Made by a program: the position numbers and the translations under genes. The notes below the pieces were generated by a model that was not told where the DNA came from, made no database searches, and saw nothing but the letters and a program-made list of their open reading frames with translations. A DNA stretch of 64,000 bases from Chrysopilus asiliformis (taxonomy: Eukaryota; Arthropoda; Insecta; Diptera; Rhagionidae). The DNA lies in contig OZ035962.1 in assembly GCA_964034945.1 (NCBI GenBank), positions 10,925,789 through 10,989,788 of the forward strand, written 5' to 3'. Below, one piece after another: positions 1 to 9,019 of this stretch. Within the stretch, counting starts at the first letter, position 1, and each line of letters opens with the position of its first letter.

Positions 1-290
1 CCTGAAAAATAAAACTACCTGGAACTGGTATTTCACTATTTGCATTCAATTTTTGTTTATTTGGGATATGTTTACGAGTCGGTGGCTAAGCACCGACTGC
101 CTCAATGAAATTACGCACACATGCATGCTGACGTGCACCACGAGCGACTTCGTTTGTGTGCGTAAAAGAAGACGAGAAGAACACTTTTCGAGTGGCAACT
201 TTTCCCCTCTTGGCGAACTCGTTTCTTTCCTACAATTTGGTGAAGATGCGGCATGCTGATGACCGAAAGTTGCTCCGTGTACGCCCATAC

Positions 291-334
291 TTACGTGTTG
301 TTGTTGGTAGAAAAACACTAACAACAACACGTAA
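291..334. repeat. Perfect 15-bp inverted repeat (hairpin)
   Basis: The arm ttacgtgttgttgtt at 291-305 is exactly complementary to 320-334 (aacaacaacacgtaa), with a 14-nt loop. It is short and could be a cruciform, a dimeric protein site or chance. No neighbouring gene explains it. Confidence 0.7.
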
Positions 335-470
335 AACGTCTCTTATCAAAAACGACACGACACTCGCAATCGGGGTGAATCTTTTAAAGAAAAAATACAA
401 AAAAATTATTTTCTTCTTTCTCAAAAGCGCATAGTTGGCGAGAAATTTTCTAACGTCACTTTTCGGTAAA

Positions 471-652
471 AAACTACGATTTTCTTAAAACTCACTGACA
501 TGAAGTTTCAAGACGTTAGCTTAACGCAATCTCGAGTTATTTAAGATACGTAAAACGGACAGACCGAGAGACATCTGCACGGACATCCTCATAATTTAGC
601 TTGAAACGGATTTTGTACTGATCAGAAAGTTTCTATCTGTCTTATTGAGTGT
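471..652 (+). repeat. Dispersed repeat family A, copy 1
   Basis: This block matches 40180-40372 along most of its length, including the shared strings aagatacgtaaaacgga and gcacggacatcctcataat. The same family appears inverted at about 28562-28790 and in part at 15180-15318. There is no long ORF. It is probably a non-autonomous transposon; its ends are not defined here. Confidence 0.7.
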
Positions 653-1258
653 TATAATAGTATTATAATGGCGATTTTCCACAATTGGCGTATATATGTA
701 TTTTAAAGCTCTCGCCTGCGGCGCTTTTGATTTCATTATTGGTTTTACAATTTCCGTCGCCACTATCTATTTAAGTTTATTTTCGGTTCAGACTGTATAG
801 CTCTTGATTTAAATCTTTGCGCTGCAAAGCTGTTTTCCTCTAAATAAAAATTCTCTTTCTATAAAATTTTGTTTTTTTCGTTGTTGTTCCGATTCAGTCA
901 TCCACCTCTTCCCCCTTGCTCTCAATTTGTCCCAGGTTATCCTAAAAAAATATGCACTGCCTAACCATTATGCATATTATGCCGGCGATGGCTGCCAAAA
1001 AACTAAATTGATGTCCCGATTTTTTTTCTAAATAGTATTACAAATTATATAACACTAAAAACCATCACTAAATGTGCAAACACTGTACAAATTACAGTTT
1101 TTCGCCTGCCGCACATTTTCACAATTTTATTTCAACAGTTTTAGTTGAATTTATTAATGAAACGTTAGAAAGTTTAGAAAATGTGGTTAATCGTCATTTT
1201 TGATATAAATCATTGCGTCGCATTTTCTTTAAAATATTTCGCCTGCGGCGCATATTGT

Positions 1259-1363
1259 TTTCTTATGGATTATCACAATGGGCCTGTAGGCCTCCGAGTG
1301 TCCGTCACGCCTGGGCGCGCGCGGTCTTCTTAACCTAACCTAACTTAACCTTTCTTATGGATT
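1259..1363 (+). mobile_element. Short retroposon with AACCT-type tail and 13-bp target site duplication
   Basis: An insert of 79 bp (1272-1350) is flanked by exact 13-bp direct repeats, tttcttatggatt, at 1259-1271 and 1351-1363. The insert is GC-rich unlike its surroundings and ends in an irregular aacct/aactt repeat tail. A target duplication of this length plus a simple tail is the signature of target-primed reverse transcription by a LINE, acting on itself (5' truncated) or on a SINE. The tail resembles the arthropod telomere repeat (CCTAA), but four short units inside a duplicated target are better read as the element's own tail. Confidence 0.75.
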
Positions 1364-1943
1364 TGTTTTTATGGTTTTCGTTCTGGTATGTACTTCGTTT
1401 TTCACACATACGTTTTCGTTCCAATCGGACCAACCCCCTCCCATCGCCCATCTGGTCCCGGATTGAAACAAGATAAATATGTCACCCTAATTATATGTGA
1501 ATAACAAATTACCTCAAATTAGCCAGAACCATTATTTCTCACACTATTTCGGTCCGAAACACAAAAAAAAACATTTTACTTTTTAGTAATTCATCTAATC
1601 GATGGATTTTTGTAACTGAATTCAACAATTGAGTCCGTATTAATTAAAACTAATTGATTGTAGAAAAACTATTTCGATATGTAAACAACACTCTAATAGT
1701 GCTTAAAATCGACACATTGAACTAGATTGATTTATTTTATTAGTTTTGTTTTTTTCATAAACCTACATAATAAAGTTCCACATTATTATCAAAGATTATT
1801 ACGATTGAAAACAATAACAAAACAAATTGGGTTTAGAAGTCAACAAATTTTTAAGTACATGCCCTTGACTATTATCAAATTCTTCTACGCTGCAGACACG
1901 AGATGATTGAAATATTTAGAAAAATCTCGCATAATAGCGCGTT

Positions 1944-2010
1944 TGATAAGGAAACAACTATAAGTGTTCGAATTACAGCGGATACTTTAGAGAAAATTAC
2001 TTTCTTATCT
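1944..2010 (+). promoter_or_regulatory. Two candidate GATA-factor sites upstream of trypsin
   Basis: TGATAAG at 1944-1950 and CTTATCT (AGATAAG on the other strand) at 2004-2010 lie about 120-190 bp upstream of the TATA box. GATA factors are known activators of insect midgut digestive enzymes. The match is to short motifs only, so the role is inferred. Confidence 0.4.
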
Positions 2011-2128
2011 ATATTATAAATCATTTATAATCTTAGGTAGTAATTTTCAAGATCTTAATCAAATAAGGGCTCACCACAAATTCATTCAGGGAAAACCCAT
2101 ATCGACTTGAAGAGCCCTTAAAATTCGG

Positions 2129-2136
2129 TATAAAAG
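2129..2136 (+). promoter_or_regulatory. TATA box of the trypsin gene
   Basis: TATAAAAG sits 40 bp upstream of the start codon. Transcription would begin about 25-30 bp downstream, giving a 5' UTR of only about 15-20 nt, as is usual for highly expressed insect digestive proteases. Confidence 0.8.
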
Positions 2137-2175
2137 CAGACCTTCTGGACACTTTGTGAATTAATCTTTTGGAAA

Positions 2176-2955
2176 ATGTTTAAGTTTGTGGTACTAAGTT
2201 TTTTCGTCGCGTCCTCGTATGGAAGTTTTATACCAAATCGTGGATTGGCTCCGTTGCCTGACGGTCGTATCGTAGGTGGACACGACGCGAAAATTGAAGA
2301 TTTCCCTTGGCAAATCTCCATGCGATATTATGGAAGTCATCGATGTGGCGCATCTATTCTTACCACAAAAACGATTATTAGCGCAGGACATTGTGTGGCT
2401 GGAGTTGAAGCGAAAAATCTTAATATAGTGGCAGGATCCACGCTTTTATCAACCGGTGGTATCTCCAGAAAAGTCAAGTCAGCCACTCATCATCCCAAGT
2501 ACAATCCATCAATAATTAATCACGATCTGTCGATTTTAATTCTGGAAACTCCATTAGAATTCGGACAGGGAATTTCACCCATCGCTATTCCTGCTGAGAA
2601 TGCTAATGTCGCTACTGGAGAATTGGCTGTGGTTAGTGGATGGGGCACAACAAAAGAAGGAGGTGCGGCGCTACCAACAAAACTTCAGGCGGTTGAAGTT
2701 CCAATCGTGGATCAGAAAAAGTGTAGCCAGTCATATGCAATGTATGGTGGAGTTACGGATTATATGATCTGTGCTGGACAAACTCAGGGTGGCAAGGACT
2801 CATGCCAGGGTGATTCCGGTGGCCCAATGGTGGTCAATGCAACTTTAGTTGGCGTCGTTTCTTGGGGATACGGTTGTGCAAGACCACGTTATCCTGGCGT
2901 TTATGCACGCGTCGCTTCCATGAGAGATTGGCTAGATACACAAATAGTTGAATAA
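2176..2955 (+). CDS. Trypsin-like serine protease (secreted zymogen)
   Basis: This intronless gene encodes 259 residues, the usual length for an insect trypsin. A hydrophobic signal peptide covers about residues 1-17. A short propeptide ends at Arg31, followed by the mature start IVGG, so trypsin itself could activate it. The catalytic triad is His72 (SAGHC), Asp117 (HDLSILIL) and Ser214 (GDSGGP). Asp208, six residues before the serine, is the pocket residue that sets Arg/Lys specificity. Gly residues in SWG (229-231) and YPG (239-241) keep the pocket open. Six cysteines (57, 73, 183, 199, 210, 234) fit the three conserved disulfides. The ATG lies just behind a TATA box. The likely role is gut protein digestion, but other secreted trypsin roles cannot be excluded. 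All key residues are present, so the enzyme should be active. Confidence 0.95.
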   Translation: MFKFVVLSFFVASSYGSFIPNRGLAPLPDGRIVGGHDAKIEDFPWQISMRYYGSHRCGASILTTKTIISAGHCVAGVEAKNLNIVAGSTLLSTGGISRKVKSATHHPKYNPSIINHDLSILILETPLEFGQGISPIAIPAENANVATGELAVVSGWGTTKEGGAALPTKLQAVEVPIVDQKKCSQSYAMYGGVTDYMICAGQTQGGKDSCQGDSGGPMVVNATLVGVVSWGYGCARPRYPGVYARVASMRDWLDTQIVE

Positions 2956-2975
2956 AGTGTAAAATGTGCAATAAA
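2951..2975 (+). other. Polyadenylation signals of the trypsin gene
   Basis: AATAAA occurs at 2951-2956, overlapping the stop codon, and again at 2970-2975. The second is the better placed signal and gives a very short 3' UTR. Confidence 0.7.
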
Positions 2976-3196
2976 AAAAGTATTTTTTTTAAATTCAGTA
3001 ATAGTTTTTACTATAATTGCAGTTTGCTTTCATTGAGTGTTTTTCAATGACGTTATAAAAGAATAACCTGTGTATGTCTGTTTGCTTGTTCAAACGCTAG
3101 TTTTTTTATGTTTTGTAAAAGGCAGAAATGTAGAGAATTTTAATATCTTTAATTCTTCCTTCAACTGTTTTTTCGAAATACCGTTAGTTTGCAAGG

Positions 3197-3392
3197 TATT
3201 CGCAAAAAGCTATTCGCAAAAAGCTATTCGCAAAAAGCTATTCGCAAAAAGCTATTCACAAAAAGCTATTCGCAAAAAGCTATTCGCAAAAAGCTATTCG
3301 CAAAAAGCTATTCGCAAAAAGCTATTCGCAAAAAGCTATTCGCAAAAGGCTATTCGCAAAAAGCTATTCGCAAAAAGCTATTCGCGAAAAAA
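3197..3392 (+). repeat. Minisatellite, 14-bp unit, 13 copies plus a partial one
   Basis: The unit tattcgcaaaaagc repeats exactly every 14 bases from 3197, with only a few single-base variants (cac for cgc, aaggc for aaagc). The last, partial unit starts at 3379. Because 14 is not a multiple of three, the array is open in several frames and gives spurious repetitive ORFs; I do not consider it coding. Confidence 0.95.
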
Positions 3393-4305
3393 ACTTTTTA
3401 ATCAATGAGGATCAAAGATAGCGCATAACGGTAAAATACAAAATTGTGGCAAATATTATTTTCTTCAGTTCATCTGATATATTGAATCACGACAAAAGCC
3501 CGGTATTTTTGGAGATTTTCGCAAAAAAACTGTTTTTTTTTTTAAATAAAGGCATATCTCAATAACAGCTTGAGATCTGCAGTTCTAATTAGAGACAAAA
3601 ATGTAGGTAATTTTACTGTCTTCCACTATCGTCATACATAAGGCTACTGAAAAACTAGTAGTTTCACAGTAAACAGCAAAAAACCAAACTGCGATTTTTA
3701 AAAAGCCGCCATATTGGTTACGTCCGGTTAACGGATTTCCATTAAAAGCACAGAAAATGTTTTTTAGGCAAAATTAAGAGGTCGAAATTTATCATGAATA
3801 CAATACTTTATTATACTACGTATAAGAAGTAAAAATCCATTTGTGTGGAAGAGAAGGGGAGTAGTCCGATTGGATTTTGATATATGGAACGGTTATTTAA
3901 AATCACATTCTAAACACATTTCGTCATTAAAAATTATGTAATATCTTATTCCGTACACATTTCGCCAAATACTCTATATGCGGAATTTGGCGAGTGTCCC
4001 CTGTTGTAGCTTATCTTATATTTTTACAAGTTTTTATTTAGATTCACTTGTTTGTTCGTTTATTTGTTTGTTAAGGTCAAATCTTGTAATCTAATTTTGA
4101 CCCAATTGATCTAATTTTGACCCGATTGACTTGAACTTTTGCACAAATGCGTAACACTGCAATATATGTAAGTGCATATATGAAAAACGACAATGCAATA
4201 TACGAGTATGCATGTATGAAAAAACGAAATTACGTTCGGTATACTACATTTTGTATAAATCAAATTAACGAAGTACACATCGTATGGGGTATCAAATAAA
4301 AGAGC

Positions 4306-4793
4306 TAAAGCGGTCCCTACACGTTCAATCTTGCAGTCAATCATCGCATGCTGTGACAGCATTTTGAACGTCTATGGTGATGCTGTCATGTAAATTCCAT
4401 GATTGACAGCATGCTGGCCAATATCAAAATCATTTTGATATTTTTCAAGGAAGCTTTGTGAATGACAGCATGCTTGAACGTGTATGGCGATGCTGTCAAT
4501 CATTCCGTCATTTCAGGGGAATTTTTAGTAGTGAAAAGATGTCGCATATAAAAGACAAAGTTTTTTGGGAATCTTTTTTCGTGTTATACAGACATAGAAG
4601 TGAGTTGTGAATGACGAAAAGCGAAAAATATAAGGACAAAAAATTTTTAAATTCATATTTGTGCTGTGTGCTGTCAGTTTGGCAGTTTGGAATAAAATGA
4701 TGCTTGTGTGCATGATTGAGCGTCTAGTGCAAATAAGCTTTTTGCTGTGACAGCATGATTGACTGCAAGATTGAACGTGTAAAGCGGCCCTTA
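4306..4793. mobile_element. Inverted-repeat MITE of about 460 bp
   Basis: A perfect 25-bp terminal inverted repeat beginning cacgttcaatcttgcagtc is found at 4320-4344 and, inverted, at 4755-4779. Immediately outside are 14-bp direct repeats, taaagcggtcccta (4306-4319) and taaagcggccctta (4780-4793), identical at 12 of 14 positions. The interior has no transposase ORF but carries several further copies of the motifs atgctgtca and attgacagcatg. It is a non-autonomous DNA transposon; the superfamily is not clear from the ends. Confidence 0.75.
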
Positions 4794-7700
4794 GGAAAAG
4801 AATTATTACCGTGTAATTGTTCAACAAACAAGCTTTTAAAGTGTACATACTTAAAAAAAAATTTCACGTAGGGTGACTAAAAAGGACAAAAAATAAAAAT
4901 TTTGTTCAACAAACAAGCTTTTAAAGTGTACCAACCAGTACATACTTAAAACAAAAAAGGGATTTTACCAAAATAAAAGTTAATACGTAAAAACTCTCAA
5001 CGCTTTTATCTTGATTTTAATTTTTTTAGTGCACTTTAAAAGCTTGTTTTTAAAATAGTTTTTTTTTTTTGGTAGAAAGACGTGAATCTTACTAGTTTGA
5101 AAAACTGTTAGAAAAGGCGAAAATTGGCATGACGTAGCGCCCAACTTTTTGAGATTTCTTTTTTATAGAATGTTCTAAAGATTTTTTTGAGACAGAATAC
5201 CATAACAAGAAAGAAGATAATTAAATTTTCGCGAAATTTTCTGTAATTGATTTTTCATACCTGACCGAACACAATACTATGATATTGATAATCTCTACTT
5301 GTTGTAAGATATTTAATAACAATCTATTAAGCAGATACTAAAGCCTTTTTGTATCACTTTATTACACGGTTAATTAGAGTCACATTGTTGAAAATTATTT
5401 GATCATTTCGCACAAATTATGCTGTTAGCTGTGCACGCCTCAGTAGGCTGAAAACATTTTCCGCAACAAGAAAGTAGCCTCGTTCAAGCTACTAAAATTG
5501 GAAGGAAAAATAATGGAGAATAAAAATGTGAAATCATTGAACCATTTTACCACCATTGAAGAAATTTCCATTACGGACTTTTACGGTGCTACTGTGCCAT
5601 ATGCATAACACTTGATTTGGAAATAGCGAAGGCACCGTATAACATAATTCCACTGAAAAAGTTTTTCTTTAACTCGAAGCATGGTTTTTTTTTCATGCCT
5701 ACATTTTTATCATCGCCATTAACCCAATGTTGCATGCTATAGTGGAATTGAAAACCCAAGGAAATTGTGGAAATTGTGGCAAATTCAAGTTATTTAATCG
5801 TCAGAAATGGTATGTTGTAGGTAGGATGGCTTCACACAAGATATACGCGGACGTGAGTTAACTTTGTGATTAAATTATAATTGCATCACAAAAACAGGTA
5901 GCTGAGTTCAGTTTTTTTTTATTGTCAGATCGGTGATCGTGGACCGATCACTGATCAATGATCGCCATCACCTTGTGGGCTTCTATTTGATAAAGCGAAA
6001 GTAGTCTGTAATCATTAAATTCCAAAATAGATCCATGAAGTACTACATAAAGTTCCTTTACTTGTAAATTGAGATTTTTTCCATGAAGAGACTTTTGTTC
6101 CACAGAACGAACCACCGCATTTCACTACCAATTAAGTCGATTCGAAATTAAGATCCCGCAATGGTCATCTGTCCAGCAATTACCCGTTAAAAGATCCATC
6201 TATCTTTCAATCTAACTCTCTAAATTGAGTTTGGTTAAGTACATTACGTGAAGCTGGACAAAAAATTACAACTGAATAATTGCAAAGTTCACATAATTCC
6301 AGGCAATTATTATCCAGCAGAGTTGAAAGATTTTCGATTCGGTTTGGTTTCCCATGGGCTGTAGGAGCGAAAGATCATGCCGTCTATTCAAGAATACCGC
6401 GCTAACCTCAATTTTGAGACCCGCAAGTGGCAAAAAAACGAAAAAAAATTATCTCACACTATAAACAAAAGAAGACAAAATGGCACAATATTAAAAAAGT
6501 GTAACCACAAATGAATTATGGTAAAGTGTGTTACACTCGACTATCCACACAACAGGTGACGAATGAAGAGAAAAATGTCGAAAAAAAAGCGTTTAACTTT
6601 TATTGTTAGACGAAAAGACAAACAATGGAAGAAACTGTGAACTTTCCGTGAACAAAGATGAAAACCGCATAAGTAAGTTTTATATGGATATAACGGAAAA
6701 CTTAATTTTTTTCAAGAAGAAGAAAAAACGATAAAAAGGTGCTTGACATCCAAGCCATGTCGACGAAACTATCGATCATCCAATTCAGCAGTGATTACGA
6801 CTATAATGGAGTTAGAAAATAAATAATGATTTTTCTCATTACAATCATTACAAATGTTTTTTTTTTTTTGCAAAATGTCAACAAAATGATCTAGAAATGC
6901 GAAATTTCCCAATCAATCATTTTTATAAGATTTTTTAGATATTTTTTACTCATACAAAACTTATTTCCTCGCGTGTATGGGGATTCCAAATCCTTTGGTT
7001 TTATACCGAAACTAGCTTGCCTAAACTAGTATTCAGTGTTGCTCTGGTAATAGTAAACTTTTGAATATGAAAAAACTTTTTTTTTCAAAAATATTTTGAT
7101 ACACAGAAAAATTATGCAAGAATTGTGTTTCAAATAATTTTTTTATTGACGCGTGTTCAAAAAAATCACTGAAAATCACTGAAAACCGGATCAAACCCCA
7201 TTCAGTAGTTGAGGATATAGAAAAAGAGGGGGTTCGCATCATGTAGAGGAGAGTGGTTTGATCAAGCGAAAATCTTCCTTTAAGATTGGCCTGTCTAACA
7301 AAGACCAAAGCCTTGAAATACTCTTCTCTGGCAACTGTTATGTGAATTTAAGTCTGCACCCAGAAAAATTGAGTAAAAGTCGTCGACTTGCGTACGGCGG
7401 AATTGGTAATTGGCTTCCTGCAGGAAAATTTAGCCTATGCTAGACACGCGTTAGGAAAAGTAAAAATATGTCAACTTGTGGCGAAGAAAATTCAAAAATT
7501 AAAACTGCAGCAAGAATAGTAGGGCATAAGGAATTGCACGAATTGACCTGAGAAAGGTATTTCTAGGATGTAATGTCATGTAATGGATAACCCCGTTTGC
7601 CTGCTACAGGCCAGAGTTGACTTGTCAAAAAGTTGACTTGAATTAGCTTTACTTTTTTGAGTGTGTTTATTATTTTTTTGACGTTGGCTTTATTATGTTT

Positions 7701-7828
7701 TTGGCTTTTTTATTCTTTTGACTTTTTTGGCTTTGTTATCAGCTTTATTATTCTTTTGACTTTGATATACGCAAATTTTCACCTGCAGTGCAGTTTTTTT
7801 TTAATTTTTGTCTAAACTACATTTTTAT

Positions 7829-8377
7829 ACCCGTATGGTGAAACCAAAGGGTATATTAACTTTGCCTTACCGTTTGTAACGCCAAGATCCCGTCATCGCA
7901 CAAAAAAATGAATTACACCAGTGTGTTTAGAATGATAAAAATATTTAATTTTTGCATGTCCGTCCGTCTGTCTGTCCGTCTGTCTGTTTGTCCGTCTGTC
8001 CGTCTGTCCGTCCGTCTGTCTGTCCGTCTGTCTGTGGCGCGGATTACGGGCGCACGGATTGAGCTAGAGACTTGAAATTTTGCGTGGATCCGTTTTTCGT
8101 AAAATGCGAGGCTAAGTTCGTTAATGGGCAAAAATGGACCATTAAGGGGGGGTACCCCCCATACGAACGAAATCGTTTTTGTGAATATCTCAAAAACGGT
8201 GCATCTTATCAAAAAAGTCCAAGAACAAAAGTTATTTAGGATATGATTCTACATAAAACTCCCATACATCAGAATCCGATTGGAATAAATTTAAAAAAAT
8301 TTTATTGGAAAGTTTGACTTCAAATTGGAATTTTGGTATAACTGTTCGAATTTTGATACGAATATCACCATACGGGT
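7829..8377. mobile_element. Dispersed family B element with 13-bp inverted ends and internal microsatellite
   Basis: acccgtatggtga at 7829-7841 is matched by its exact complement at 8365-8377. Between them lies an imperfect array of tgtccgtc/tgtctgtc units (about 7957-8034) and then sequence that is an inverted relative of 36838-37503. Shared landmarks include the string ttgagctagagact, a phrase for missing start-of-line ORFs, and oppositely placed short blocks. It is a non-autonomous element. The long Cys-Leu-Ser or Arg-Thr-Asp ORFs across the array are artefacts. Confidence 0.6.
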
Positions 8378-9019
8378 CTCCAATGATTGCCAGATTGGCA
8401 ATTATAGCTTTTGTTATGTTTTTTTTATAAATTCGCCTGCGGCTCAATTTTTTTTTTGTCGTTTTGGCCTAATGTGTATTTTTTTCAATTTTTCCTGCAG
8501 CGTAATTTTTGTTGTATAGTGAAAAATTAATATGCCGTATAGTGAAAAATTAATATAACAAACGAAATTGAGACTTCATTTCTCTGATCGGTATTTCAAA
8601 ATTTCCAGTCACACAAAAATGCATTTTTATCAATATTTTGTTAAGAAGACAGGTAGGCATCAAATACAAGGTTTGTCTCAGGGCAGGGCGTTCCATGGGC
8701 GCTCTAACTTGTAGTAAGCAGTGGACGTAGCTTTTCGAACTTATTGTTCATGTTTGTACAAAATTTGTTCCCCATTTTCTAAACTCTTTTACTTAAAAAC
8801 TTTTTTTTTTCTTAAAAACATTTTTGCACCAACTTTTTTTACAGTTTTTTAAAGTATTTTTCAGGAAAATTCCCGTGCTGTTAGCAATGTTGTCCCTATT
8901 AAAATATTTTTGAACAATTTTTAAAATAAACTTTTTCTTGTAAATCGTTTTTCAACTTATTTTCCAAACTTGTTTTAAATCTATTGGAACTAATATCGTA
9001 CTCTAATTTAACATTCCAG

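Larger units (their letters stand above)
1..2100. other. Non-coding region upstream of the trypsin gene
   Basis: I see no convincing gene. Positions 1-440 are more complex and less AT-rich than the rest and could be the edge of a promoter or UTR of a gene to the left, but their short ORFs resemble nothing I know. 471-652 is a copy of a dispersed repeat (see that entry). 1259-1363 holds a small retroposon. The rest is AT-rich with homopolymer runs. Confidence 0.6.
2977..9019. other. Repeat-rich non-coding region between trypsin and the first visible cadherin exon
   Basis: No exon was recognised here. The region holds a 14-bp minisatellite (3197-3392) and an inverted-repeat element (4306-4793). 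A locally duplicated segment follows: aacaaacaagcttttaaagt occurs near 4821 and 4906, with an inverted partial copy near 5031. There is also an element with a PuACAGAC-type microsatellite (7829-8377). 3540-3960 contains pieces of dispersed families also seen at 31700, 36840 and, inverted, at 63640. The missing 5' exon or exons of the cadherin may lie here or left of the trypsin gene. Confidence 0.5.

Noticed and set aside
251..275. Hammerhead-ribozyme-like core (ctgatga followed by gaaa); also ccgatgag near 18090
   Set aside because: The first has no room for stem II between the two core boxes, and the second lacks the exact CUGAUGA and a GAAA partner.
1331..1350. Telomeric TTAGG-type array
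   Set aside because: Only about four irregular units, lying inside a target-site duplication; better explained as a retroposon tail.
3070..3408. 112- and 70-codon ORFs with Lys/Ser/Tyr repeats
   Set aside because: They read through the 14-bp minisatellite, whose unit length is not a multiple of three.
7913..8212. 99-codon ORF with Arg-Thr-Asp repeats
   Set aside because: Translation of a tgtccgtc/tgtctgtc array inside a transposon.
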